Program-made: the position numbers and the translations under genes
Notes under the pieces: model-generated
Databases searched by the model: none
Seen by the model: only the letters and a program-made list of their open reading frames with translations
What the model was told of the DNA's origin: nothing
Assembly: GCA_032718475.1 (NCBI GenBank)
Contig: JAUCBJ010002037.1
Span: forward strand, 1-53,702
DNA from: Nemertoderma westbladi
Taxonomy: Eukaryota > Xenacoelomorpha > Nemertodermatida > Nemertodermatidae
Length of the DNA stretch: 53,702 bases
Direction: 5' to 3'
Shown: positions 22,572 through 32,353 of the stretch, in pieces
How the letters are laid out: every line of letters begins with the position of its first letter
How positions within the stretch are numbered: the first letter of the stretch is position 1

Positions 22572-23333
22572 ATGAAAACAAATAAGTTGGTGCCAGTTCC
22601 CAAGAAGTGCAACCTAACACTCTATGGTTCTTTTCGGGGAATCTCATTGATCTCGATTGCTGCAAAGCTATACAATAGGATTCTATTAAATCGCATCAGG
22701 GATCCCATTGAGAGACTGCTCCGTGGAAATCAGAATGGGTTCCGTAAAGGTCGTGGTACCATGGAGCCCATTTTGGCACTTAGAAGGATAATTGAAGAAT
22801 TATCAAAAAAGAAAGACAGGCATCTGGCTGTTATCTTTGTTGACTTCTTCAAGGCCTTTGATTCAGTCTCTCGCTCACGTATGTTCAGCATACTTTCATT
22901 ATATGGGATTCCTGATGAAATTATTGCAGCAATAAGATCAGTATACGATGGTTCGACAACATTTGTGTCTACTGTTGACGGTGACACAGAACCATTTGAA
23001 GTGTTATGGGGCGTCCTCCAAGGAGACACACTTGCACCATTCTTGTTCATTATTGTGGTTGACTATGTTCTACGCATGTCCTTAGATCATCATAATGATG
23101 ATGGGGTGATGATAACTCCACCTACTGGCTCCAGAAGTCGAGGAAATCCTGCCAAGTACCTAACTGATCTAGACTTTGCTGATGACTTAGGAGTACTCTC
23201 AGAATCACTAGAGGGAGCCCAACGGCTCCTCAGCTCATTAGAACATGCTGCTTCTAGTGTTGGTCTTTTTATTAACTCCAGAAAGACCAACATTTTGACA
23301 GTACAACATTTCAACATTTCAGCAAGTCTCTGA
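22572..23333 (+). CDS. LINE copy 1 reverse transcriptase domain
   Basis: RT palm and fingers. Motifs in order: LVPVPKK, GFRKGRGT (22736-22760), motif A FVDFFKAFDSVSR (22835-22875), GDTLAPFLFIIVVDYVLR (~23025-23080) and motif C DFADD (23172-23186). Catalytic Asp residues are intact. It ends at TGA 23331 because of a small rearrangement (CATTTCAACATTTCAGC) compared with copy 2, after which the frame changes. Confidence 0.85.
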   Translation: MKTNKLVPVPKKCNLTLYGSFRGISLISIAAKLYNRILLNRIRDPIERLLRGNQNGFRKGRGTMEPILALRRIIEELSKKKDRHLAVIFVDFFKAFDSVSRSRMFSILSLYGIPDEIIAAIRSVYDGSTTFVSTVDGDTEPFEVLWGVLQGDTLAPFLFIIVVDYVLRMSLDHHNDDGVMITPPTGSRSRGNPAKYLTDLDFADDLGVLSESLEGAQRLLSSLEHAASSVGLFINSRKTNILTVQHFNISASL

Positions 23334-23337
23334 TCGG

Positions 23338-23955
23338 ATGAGCATAAGCTCAAAGGATGGTATGCTTGAGCATGTGGACAACTTCTGTTACCTGGGATCA
23401 TGGATCCGGAAATCGGGTGAGGACCTTCGAATACGTAAGGGAAAGGCATGGGCAGCCTTGAATAGGCTTTCCAGGATTTGGAAGTCACCGAGAATTAATC
23501 GGAAACTTAAGGTCCGATTATTTAGAGCAGCAGTAGTTCCAGTACTCCTCTACGGGAGTCCATGCTGGGCTCTAACTGCTGAGGACACCAAATCTCTGGA
23601 TGGCACATTCACAAGATTGCTACGTCGGGTTCATTGTGTCAAGTACAATGCACACATCTCCAACCAGACACTATATAACATTGGAGGTGTCTCATTGGTT
23701 CCCCCAAGCTTGACACTAGAACAAAATCGCCTCCGCTTTGCAGGACATTGCTTTCGCCGTGAGGACCAGCCAGTGCATAATCTTGTACTTTGGCAGCCTC
23801 ATGGAGTGAATAAGCATGGTGGACAGCCCATGACTTTCTTGAGACGCATCTTAAAGGACACTGGCCTTGAAGATGCGGATAATCTAGCAAATGTCATGGG
23901 TGATAGGGAGTTGTGGTGGTGCAATTTTGTTGACAAGCCGGCACAGCATTCTTAA
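23338..23955 (+). CDS. LINE copy 1 RT thumb and C-terminal domain
   Basis: Begins MSISSKDGMLEHVDNFCYLG, the usual post-palm YLGSWI segment, then SPCWALTAEDTKSLDGTF and RLRFAGHCFRREDQPVHNL. Stops 47 nt before the (AGT)n tail. The equivalent block in copy 2 (28386-29003, minus) is nearly identical, giving a sense of family age. Confidence 0.85.
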   Translation: MSISSKDGMLEHVDNFCYLGSWIRKSGEDLRIRKGKAWAALNRLSRIWKSPRINRKLKVRLFRAAVVPVLLYGSPCWALTAEDTKSLDGTFTRLLRRVHCVKYNAHISNQTLYNIGGVSLVPPSLTLEQNRLRFAGHCFRREDQPVHNLVLWQPHGVNKHGGQPMTFLRRILKDTGLEDADNLANVMGDRELWWCNFVDKPAQHS

Positions 23956-24002
23956 AAATGCAGCTGCAATGCAGCATGCCGATCCTAGTAGTAGTAGTAG
24001 TA

Positions 24003-25340
24003 CATAATCAACCTAGGTCCAAAGATATAATTCTGAGAAACATAGCCCGAGACAAATCTAGCCAAGAGTTGGAAAGGCTGGAACCAGTAAATTGGAGGGC
24101 CATTGTTTATAGCAGCACTGAAAGCAGCTGTAGTGATGATGATGGGGATGAAGTTTTACCTCCATCCAAAAAGGCAAGGTTGTACAGTACCAATTTGATG
24201 AAAAACCAGACAATCTGGCTGATAACTTGCCGTATGATTTCAGGCATACTAATAAGGGACCTAGGTCTATCAGGCCAGAGATATATACTGTAATGCACAA
24301 AATCTCTGCAGAACTTCACATGAGCCAGTCTTAAATTGAAGGCTCTATTATAAATGTGGCTAATATACTTTTTGGTCTAGAGTGGAAGATCTATAGGGTT
24401 GAAGAACCAACTATCATAGACACTACTATAGAGTAATCTAAGAAGGACGGAACCCTATATGGAAACCATGGCCTTAAGCGCCATTGTTGAAGAAATGATG
24501 GTAGGGAACAATGCAGTGATTACATATTCAAATGATAGTTCTGCAATAATGGCAATATGGTGTTGGGAACTATATATTCCAGTCACTTACTATTTATGGT
24601 ATACAATGGGCCCTTCCAACATTAGGAATATTTTAGAAAGAGTTAGAAAGATTTCGTTTGAAAAATCTGTAATGTCACTTTTTGTCACAACTGTAATGTC
24701 ACAACAATTTTATTAACAAAGACTACTACTCTCAGCCAAGCCTTGGAATAGACAGGTCATTTTGAGTCATTTATCAAACCAAAGATTAATATGTCACTTT
24801 CATTAAAGGACCACTGCTTCAATCGTTTAAGTGATTGTTGATTAGCTCTTATCTATCATATTGATGATCTCGCCAACTATTTAAAAGACATTCTCAAACA
24901 TTATGAACAATATATCAATCTTATACCACGGTTTTGTGGAAATGTAAATACTTAAGCATATATTATGTGCAATTTCCTTATTGGGAATTCATATAACTCG
25001 ACCATTTCATAAGCTCCTAATGAACAAAGAAACAAAATTGCTTCAAAGTTTCCCAAAGCTGTTCAATGATCTGACTACTATTCCATCTAAGAGATTCATA
25101 AGTGATTCACAAGTTTGTACATTCATTAGTGATTCTACATTTGAGGAAGACATTTAAGGAAAAATCGGATAAAGAAGGTTGTAGTTGGGTCTACCCTGAG
25201 GAGGCAGAAGTTCGAGAAACTAGTGAGGAACAGCTACTTTGTGTAGGACTACAAGTTGCCTATCGGTGTACTACCAGAATAAGGTGTACAAATGAAATGG
25301 TTGTTGTAAATACGATTATCGATAAGTTAACACATTAGCA
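24003..25340 (+). pseudogene. 3' part of the decayed gene interrupted by LINE copy 1
   Basis: Coding-like blocks continue after the LINE: KDIILRNIARDKSSQELERL (~24015-24085), an acidic Ser stretch, DEVLPPSKKAR (24150-24180), then RPEIYTVMHKISAELHMSQS (~24270-24330), EGSIINVANILFG (~24340-24380), ALSAIVEEMMVGNNAVITYS (~24470-24530) and SLSLKDHCFNRLSDC (~24790-24840), the last followed by a stop and LALIYHIDDLANYLKD. Multiple stops and frameshifts show an old pseudogene. Function unknown; intronless style and repetitive occurrence suggest a transposon-derived protein (inference). Confidence 0.45.
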
Positions 25341-25862
25341 GCGGATTGAGCACCCCCGGTGCACAATTCGTGTTTTAACTTTACTGCGGTAGGTTTTACT
25401 CCCTGTCAACTTCTTACTGCGGATTGAGCACTGGTGAACATGACCTGTGCAACCCTGTAGTGCGGAGCTATTTTGGCTTGGTTACCCCTTAGTGTGGAGG
25501 CTATAAGTTGAGCACCGGGTGCTGAAATAATAATAATAATAATAATATTGGTTATTTATATAGCGCTTTATTATGCTCGGCATACTCAAAGCGCTTTTAT
25601 TATCATTACACCAGCAAAGCCAGGTTCCCATTATACCGCTGGGTTGACGTAGGCACTAATGTCTAAAGTGTCTTGCCTAGGGACAAAACAGTGCGAAATT
25701 TCTACAGCCTTTAGTCGGATTCGAACCTGCACCACCAAACACTATTGTGTAAGCAGTTCAGGCGCCATATCCACTCGGACAAAAGAAATTTTTTGGGTTT
25801 GTGCACCAGTGCACAATCCGCATTACACAAGTGCCAGTGAGGATTGAGTGCCGGTGCTCAAT
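25341..25862. repeat. Cluster of short GAGCACC/GGTGC palindromes
   Basis: Five occurrences of GGATTGAGCACCNNGGTGC or its complement, at 25341-25370, 25419-25440, 25507-25525, 25801-25820 and 25841-25862. Each is an imperfect hairpin. The SINE at 25526-25786 sits in the middle. Confidence 0.7.
25526..25786 (-). mobile_element. tRNA-derived SINE
   Basis: Minus strand: A box GTCCGAGTGGATATGGCGCC (25761-25780) and perfect B box GGTTCGAATCC (25717-25727). A conserved body follows (GGCAAGACACTTTA, CAACCCAGCGGTATAATGGG), then a 3' tail AAAGCGCTATATAAATAACC and (ATT)n at 25526-25545. This is the standard layout of a tRNA-head SINE whose tail probably copies a LINE end. GAAAT on both sides may be a short target duplication. 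Confidence 0.85.
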
Positions 25863-26520
25863 ATTTCCACTTATATAAATATGGCGGGGTTTTTAAAATG
25901 CTCTACTGTAGCATTATCTAAATAGGCCTTATTTGATTTAGTTCATTGTTAGTTAAGCAATAACTGTCTTGTTTACTTTTCATGTATTAATTTATATTGC
26001 AGGAGCAAATGTGCTGTCACAATAACAATGTTATTTAATATTGTTTTACTTTATAAATGTTTTTTTTTTGGGGGGGGGGGGGGTCGTTAAACTGCAGACA
26101 TTATCTACTATGGGACTAAAGCTGCTGAACAGAAGCTGCTGATGTTGAATGCTCAATGGATGTTAATGTCGCTGAAAATATATCATTGCTAGAAAATGCT
26201 GCCGCAGTGCAAATGGGCTGGAAAATGATAAACACCCAACCACTATGTAATCAAGTGCAACGAAAAAGAAGCCAAATAGTATATCATCATCATCAAATGA
26301 AGGATACATTATTGAAATGTTAATGTTCGATACTTCAGAAGACTATGTTGAAGCAGATGGAGGAGGTGTAGAGGAAGTGCAGATGGAGGTTCAGGGTGTG
26401 AATCAGGTGTTTGCGTGTCAAATGAATCTAAAATTTTCTGGCCAGGGAGACTGGAAGATGCTCTGGATGGTTGTAACATTTCAAAGCCAAAAGATGTGTC
26501 TATTGTATATCTATTATATG

Positions 26521-26715
26521 TCTATTTTTATGGAAGTAAATAACTATTCCTGGCAGGTTAAAAACACCCCAGAGTATATTCTTCCTTTATTTGGCAAACT
26601 GCTATATTTTATCAAATGGGTCTATTTATGGAAGTAATAAATATTCCTGGAGGGTTAAAAACACTCCAGAGTATATTCTTCCTTTATTTGAGAAACTGCG
26701 ATATTATATCAGAAA
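26521..26715 (+). repeat. Tandem duplication, ~100 bp
   Basis: Two adjacent diverged copies (26521-26620 and 26621-26715) of a segment starting TCTATTTNTATGGAAGTAA and containing CCAGAGTATATTCTTCCTTT. The open frame at 26317-26637 crosses it and is unlikely to be a gene. Confidence 0.8.
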
Positions 26716-27980
26716 CCAAGCAGTATGAACGTGTTCTTGAAAAGAATTGAGTTGAGCAAATTCACAATTTATTTATGGAAGATAATGAGTGAACAATATT
26801 AAAAGTAAAATAAATATAATGTAATGGCAATAAAGTTTTTAAAAGCAATATTTTTTATATTCATTCAACAAAAAGGATCATTGCAGTGATTGGATCCACT
26901 TTCTGCAATTATAAATGTCACTTTTATTGGTTGAAGGTGGATCTGTATAATAATACATTTACTATTTATAACCAGACTCTTCAATGTTTTATTTTAATTG
27001 TTATATGATCTAACTTATTTTTTTCTTAATGGTAACCAAAAGCAGTCCTTTGGTAATCATGCTTGTGAAGTGCTCTGTACTATTAAATCATTAATTTTTT
27101 ATTTTAATTAATTGTAGTGTCCAAAGACTCTCCACATCCAATTGACATAAGTCACATGGGAAATGATTGAGATTTAATGTGTATTTCAATGGATCGAAAA
27201 CACAATCCATAGAATACAAGATCACAAGATTGCACAAGATTGCAGTGAAAGCAATCATATATATGTATCATCCAATCACAGCCGATTGTCAAAAAAGGCT
27301 TCCCACGCTTATTTAATTAAACCTCATAGCCGACGACTTATACAGAATTAGAACCACAGTTATGAAATCGGAAAAAACTTGCCTAGTAAGGGGCTGTTCA
27401 CATATTACGTAACGCTCAGAAGGGGGAGGGGCCTGCCTGAAACGTTACTATTTTGTTACAACCACCCCCTTGTAATCGTTATGTAACGCTGAAATCTAGT
27501 TTTTAGTAGTAATTTATTTAAATTTGCCAAAAGTTACAATACAAAACATTTATATTTAAATATGAAAGCCTTTAATATAACTTTCATAAAATTATTATTG
27601 ATTACAATACTCCCATTGGATGCAATAAATCTATAGGCCAGGTAACTAACTACCTGTGCTACCGGTCCAATGTACTGTACATGTACATACCGATTATCTG
27701 TACGACATACTTTCATATTGAAATAGTTCATGAGTTTCTTTTGACTGATATGTGATAGGCCTAACCAAATTGTGTTCTTGATAGGCATAACCGTAACAGG
27801 ATTGTGTGTTCTACATAATGACCGGTCCATAAACTACCCGGTCCGACCACCCTATTCACCATTGTTCATTAATGGTGTACTGCTGTACTGTGTGTAGTAA
27901 ATAAACAGTACCGGTACTGGTTCAGTAAATACTGCGTGTTGTGTTAAAAGTACAACTAGGCCTACTGGGCTACTGTAATA
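26716..27980. other. Non-coding; fragment of a dispersed repeat near 27400
   Basis: No gene seen. 27398-27520 has GGGGCTGTTCACATATTACGTAACGC followed by AGGGGGAGGGG and later a reversed TATGTAACG. This phrase resembles the terminal repeat of widespread DNA-transposon relics (CTGTCCACAAATTACGTAA type). Confidence 0.4.
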
Positions 27981-28294
27981 ATGAAAGTTAATTATTATAA
28001 TCAAATACAAGTAGAAGTTAAGAAGCTCCACCCAGAATGGGCGCCACACAAAATTGTGGAGGAGGCTAAAAGATTATACAATGAGGGGAAGAAGAATCCC
28101 GAGGAATTAGAGCGGATAGTGAAAGAGATCCGAGCACATGTTGCTCAAAAAAGAGCAAAGGGGACGTCGCTATACTCACAATTTTTTACATCCTACGCTC
28201 CACCCCAAGACCCACCAAGACTCCACCCCAATGCAGCAGTCTTCATTGCCAGCCCCATCATCGGCGAATGACGCCAGTGCAGGTAGTAATATGG
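27981..28294 (+). CDS. Candidate first exon of the DDE-like gene
   Basis: ATG at 27981 opens MKVNYYNQIQVEVKKL, a charged helical N-terminus (about 65 residues up to RAKGTSLYSQ) with good coding texture. Downstream the original frame turns Pro-rich and stops at TGA 28269. A neighbouring frame reads a natural-looking Ser/Gln/Pro linker (MQQSSLPAPSSANDASAGS) up to a donor ATGG|GTAAGA at 28295, so a one-base change in the T6 tract near 28181 may have shifted the frame. The phase does not join cleanly to the next exon. Assignment to the same gene rests on proximity and strand only. Confidence 0.4.
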
Positions 28295-28385
28295 GTAAGA
28301 AATAATGTTATAGTATATGTTATATTCACTATTAGTAGGACTACTACTACTACTATGATCGGCATGCTGCATTGCAGCTGCATTT

Positions 28386-29003
28386 TTAAGAATGCTGTGC
28401 CGGCTTGTCAACAAAATTGCACCGCCACAACTCCCTATCACCCATGACATTTGCTAGATCATCCGCATCTTTAAGGCCAGTGTCCTTTAAGATGCGTCTC
28501 AAGAAAGTCATGGGCTGTCCACCATGCTTATTCACTCCATGAGGCTGCCAAAGTACAAGATTATGCACTGGCTGGTCCTCACGGCGAAAGCAATGTCCTG
28601 CAAAGCGGAGGCGATTTTGTTCTAGTGTCAAGCTTGGGGGAACCAATGAGACACCTCCAATGTTATATAGTGTCTGGTTGGAGATGTGTGCATTGTACTT
28701 GACACAATGAACCCGGCGTAGCATTCTTGTGAATGTGCCATCCAGAGATTTGGTGTCCTCAGCAGTTAGAGCCCAGCATGGACTCCCGTAGAGGAGTACT
28801 GGAACTACTGCTGCTCTAAATAATCGGACCTTAAGTTTCCGATTAATTCTCGGTGACTTCCAAATCCTGGAAAGCCTATTCAAGGCTGCCCATGCCTTTC
28901 CCTTATGTATTCGAAGGTCATCACCTGACTTCCGGATCCATGATCCCAGGTAACAGAAGTCGTCCACATGCTCAAGCATACCATCCTTTGAGCTTATGCT
29001 CAT
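28386..29003 (-). pseudogene. LINE copy 2 RT thumb/C-terminal block
   Basis: 205-codon open block equal to 23338-23955 of copy 1 with only scattered differences (for example KSGDDLRIHK against KSGEDLRIRK). Part of a dead element. Confidence 0.85.
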
Positions 29004-29128
29004 CCGATCAGAGACTTGCTGAGGACTTTCAAAGTTAACTGTCAGTATTTTGGTCTTTCTGGAGTTAATAAAAAGACCAACACTAGAAGCAGCATGTTCT
29101 AATGAGCTGAGGAGCCGTTGGGCTCACT

Positions 29129-29765
29129 CTAATGATTCTGATAGTCAGCAAAGTCTAGATCAGTTAGGTACTTGGCAGGATTTCCTCGACTTCTGGAGCC
29201 AGTAGGTGGAGTTATCATCACCCCATCATCATTATAATGATCTAAGGACATGCGTAGAACATAGTCAACCACAATAATGAACAAGAATGGTGCAAGTGTG
29301 TCTCCTTGGAGGACGCCCCATAACACTTCAAATGGTTCTGTGTCACCGTCAACAGTAGACACAAATGTTGTCGAACAATCGTATACTGATCTGATTGCTG
29401 CAATAATTTCATCAGGGATCCCATATAATGAAAGTATGCTGAACATACGTGAGCGAGAGACTGAATCAAAGGCCTTGAAGAAGTCAACTGTCTTTCTTTT
29501 TTGATAACTCTTCAATTATCCTTCTAAGTGCCAAAATGGGTTCCATGGTCCCACGACCTTTACGGAACCCATTCTGATTTCCACGGAGCAGTTTCTCAAT
29601 GGGATCCCTGATGCGATTTAATAGAATCCTATTGTATAGCTTTGCAGCAATCGAGAACAATGAGATTCCCCGAAAAGAACCATAGAGTGTTAGGTTGCCC
29701 TTCTTGGGAACTGGCACCAACTTATTTGTTTTCATTTCTTGTGGGACTCTTGTTGTTCGGTACAT
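29129..29765 (-). pseudogene. LINE copy 2 RT fingers and palm, broken
   Basis: Two overlapping frames (29484-29765 and 29129-29515) hold LVPVPKKGN, GFRKGRGT, FFKAFDSVSR and GDTLAPFLF. Copy 1 sequence encoding RHLAVIFVD is missing between the two frames, and motif C is damaged. Not functional. Confidence 0.85.
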
Positions 29766-29832
29766 ATCTACTATGATGGGATAGATGAGCTTTAAACACT
29801 CAGGTATTTTAAAGACCTTATTTATTTATTAG

Positions 29833-30165
29833 TAGGACAGCCCTCTACTACCGTCTGCTTCCGAAAGATGCTCGTCATCAAGACGGAAAAAGACACGTTA
29901 CAACCGTTCCGGTGCGATTGAAAAGGTGCCAGAACAGCGGACGGAAGTTGCACCGGGACACATTCTTTGCAAAGTCGAACATAGACTCAATTCGCGAGCT
30001 CGTGAGTGCATTGGGGCCAGAGGACGTGGCTACTAGGATCGGCATGCTGCATTACAGCTGCATTTTTACGTGGCAATACTTTCGCAAGATTACAAAGCGA
30101 AAGTGCCATTGGGAATTCCAGTTGCAAATAAACAGTCTACCATCCTAATGAACATTGAATACCAA
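29833..30165 (+). pseudogene. DDE-like gene, exon with conserved N-terminal half
   Basis: Exon after an AG acceptor at 29831-29832 (or 29834-29835), ending at the donor CAA|GTAAGG (30166). Reads TALYYRLLPKDARH, RHVTTVPVRLKR and SIRELVSALGPEDVA, then, after a 44-bp insertion, ILSQDYKAKVPLGIPVANKQ and ILMNIEYQ. The blocks on either side of the insertion are in different frames (44 is not a multiple of 3). In related proteins, as I recall them, the motif is SQDDKARVPLG, a plausible first catalytic Asp of a DDE nuclease; here the second Asp is Tyr. The upstream intron contains LINE copy 2. Confidence 0.75.
30024..30074 (-). mobile_element. 37-bp LINE tail insertion with 7-bp target duplication
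   Basis: ACGTGGC occurs at 30024-30030 and again at 30068-30074. Between them, 37 bp match the last bases of the RTE-like LINE on the minus strand (GATCGGCATGCTGCATTACA and a short TACT tail), with one mismatch to copies 1-3. Removing insertion plus one repeat rejoins the flanking exon codons exactly. This is an extremely 5'-truncated retrotransposition event. Confidence 0.9.
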
Positions 30166-30476
30166 GTAAGGTCAATTTTAGGGCCACATACAATTCTGGT
30201 ACATAATAAATATAAATCATGAAAATAAGAAATAAATAAATGTGTAATATAAGTATATTTTAACAAACTTTAAAATTAGTGAAAAAAAATTTTAGTTAGA
30301 TTAAGTTAATAAGGATAAAAATGTTAGATTAATTCATCCATTTTTAAAAATATTAGTGAGAAAATATTAGCGGTTTTTCAAATAAATAATTATTATTGTA
30401 ACTAACATTTTGTAAATAACAGATCTCTGGATGAAAGGTAAATAATTAAATAATGCATATTATTATCTTAAACTAG

Positions 30477-30767
30477 GTAACCCTACCCGACCACGATTTT
30501 GTTGTTGCTAGTCGTCACAAGTTGATACCAAGTGTCTTGGCTGGTTTGGAGATCAATACAGATCAACTCAATCACGATGCCGTTTCTTACTCAGGCCCGA
30601 CTTACATTGCCATTAGAAGTGGTAAGCATGATTCTTCGACCGCTGCCATTCATGCTGCTGATCTTCGACATCTTTATGAAGTCGACGAGTTTGATAAACT
30701 TTTGAAGAAATCCGACGGTTCAAATATTGGCTATTCTTGTGGATGGAGGACCAGATGAAAATCCGAG
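30477..30767 (+). pseudogene. DDE-like gene, second conserved exon
   Basis: Acceptor AACTAG at 30471-30476, donor CCGAG|GTTAGA at 30768. Codes VTLPDHDFVVASRHKLIPSV, YSGPTYIAIRSGKHDSSTAA, LRHLYEVDEFDKLLKK, then, in another frame, ILAILVDGGPDENPR. The exon length (291) leaves the wrong phase for the next exon unless one base is removed or two added between about 30712 and 30726, so one frameshift is present. VDGGPDENPR is the likely second catalytic Asp motif. The splice into the next exon rebuilds the Arg codon AG|A. Confidence 0.75.
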
Positions 30768-31389
30768 GTTAGACGATGTCGGCAGGAATGAATTATTATT
30801 AAATAATTTTATTCTTAAATTGTTACTTTTTGATCAGAATATTCCCTAAACTCTGGAGAAAAAGGACCACCTTTTCCCTAGGGAGAAAAACTAGGCTATC
30901 CCATAGGATTGCATTGAATTTACTTTTTTTCCCGGCGAAAAAAGTAATGTGAAAATATTTTTGGGGAAAGTGCATCGAAGTAGAAAAGGTTTGCAAGCAA
31001 TTTCAGCAAAATCCATGCACACACTCAAAAAGTTATTGCAACTTTAGTGTCTGCAAGAGGTACTCCAAAACGGAACTCAATATCCAATATTGGTTTGTAG
31101 TTGAGCTGCTCTCGACCCTTTATTAACCTCGATGGCGCTCGGTAAATAAAATACCTCGAGAATAATGAAAAAAAGTTCTTTTTTTCTCATGTAATAAATA
31201 TTTATTATTACAAAATTGTAAAATTACTAAATTCTGTTAGTACATATTAACAGCGAGTTATAACATTATTTCATTACGGTACAGCCTCTACACTGTACAG
31301 TAGTTTATAGTGATATTTTATAACATAATAAACACCAATACCTAAATACTCACAATACTCTAAATACAATTGGCTTTTTCAATTTACAG

Positions 31390-31554
31390 ATTCAATGAGG
31401 TGATTCATCATGCTAAATCGCATTTTAAAGAACTCGATTTAGATGGTCTGTTTATTGCAACTCAGGCTCCTGGTCGCAGTGCTTACAATCCAGTTGAAAG
31501 GAGGATGGCGCCCTTATCCAGAGCAATGGCAGGGTTAATTTTACCGTATGACTA
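31390..31554 (+). pseudogene. DDE-like gene, third conserved exon
   Basis: Acceptor TTTACAG at 31383-31389, donor GACTA|GTAAGTG at 31555. Reads FNEVIHHAKSHFKELDLDGL, FIATQAPGRSAYNPVERRMA and PLSRAMAGLILPYD. The GRSAYNPVERR motif resembles the third acidic motif of DDE transposases (compare SKWNKIEHRLF in the ISAzo13 family). Intact frame and strong splice signals on both sides. Confidence 0.8.
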
Positions 31555-32127
31555 GTAAGTGTACAAAGTTATATCCAGTGTTGATGATAAGGAAATTAAA
31601 TAATAATATAGCGCGAGCTACATAATAATAACTATTTATTGTACGGTAAATAAAATATGCTTTATTTACCGTTCGTCCCAAGATCTGTTATTTACCGACT
31701 GAGCGCAGCGAGGGAGGTATAAATAAGTCAGATCGAGAGGCGAAAAGGTAAATAACGTGTTTTATTTATAGTACAATGTAATATTATTGTTAAAATTATC
31801 CTTATTATTACAGTATAATTAGTAATAAAAGACAGGTCCTATTATTGTTTAATAAGTAATTAATTACAGTACAAATTTGACTGATTAAAGAGCAATAATC
31901 CACATTTACCTTGGTAAATAATGCAAATATTATTTACTACTGGCCCATTGACTGAGCGGTAAATAATGTAACTTTTAACAATAAATTTATTTATTTGTTG
32001 AAAGTTACTTTTTTCGTCAAATTCCTTAACAAATTTGACAAAAAAAAATCCATTATTTGTCAACTTAAATAATAATGTTCGAATTACATTTCAAAGTAAA
32101 GTTAAGAATTATTCCTTTTGCCATTAG

Positions 32128-32353
32128 CTTTGGATGTCGTCTTGGGGGTGGCAACAAAACAGTTGATGAAGAACTAGAGAGACGTAACTTCAAACATGCA
32201 GGAGGGGTTCTCGCCGAAGTTTTTTCCGAAGTGCAGATTGAAAGATTACCGTTTGTGGCAGAGTGGCGTGGAGGAGTAAAGGCAGACAAACAGGAAACCC
32301 CAACTGACACTTGTACTACAAATCACGTCCAATCCAGCCAGTATTTTCTTCAG
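32128..32353 (+). pseudogene. DDE-like gene, fourth conserved exon, donor lost
   Basis: Acceptor GCCATTAG at 32120-32127 completes the split Tyr codon TA|C. Reads YFGCRLGGGNKTVDEELERR, NFKHAGGVLAEVFSEVQIER and SSQYFLQ. The next exon continues IIKCRDTSCC, so this exon should end after CAG at 32353. The following bases are ATTACA, not GT, which looks like a single G-to-A loss of the donor. Confidence 0.75.

Larger units (their letters stand above)
20240..24002 (+). mobile_element. RTE-like non-LTR retrotransposon, copy 1 (near full length)
   Basis: GC-richer block with a 5' leader, an APE endonuclease, an RT and a C-terminal domain, ending in ATGCAGCTGCAATGCAGCATG, then CCGATCCTAGTAGTAGTAGT, a short (AGT)n tail. 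A trinucleotide 3' tail and the lack of a separate ORF1 point to the RTE group. Two 5'-truncated relatives lie on the minus strand at 28342-29826 and 38515-40066. The copy is inactive: frames break near 21845, at TAG 22488, TGA ~22547 and near 23333. Confidence 0.85.
28330..29838 (-). mobile_element. RTE-like LINE, copy 2, with 12-bp target duplication
   Basis: 5'-truncated minus-strand copy at 28342-29826, flanked by TATTAGTAGGAC at 28330-28341 and 29827-29838. The 3' tail is (TAC)n beside GATCGGCATGCTGCATTGCA. It starts at the point equal to ~22490 of copy 1. Coding blocks: RT fingers 29484-29765, RT palm 29129-29515 and C-terminal 28386-29003. A small deletion near 29140-29155 turns catalytic FADD into FADY followed by a frameshift, so the RT is dead. 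Confidence 0.93.

Noticed and set aside
26317-26637. 106-codon plus-strand frame
   Set aside because: Crosses a recent-looking tandem duplication and lacks a domain; possible relic but unsupported.
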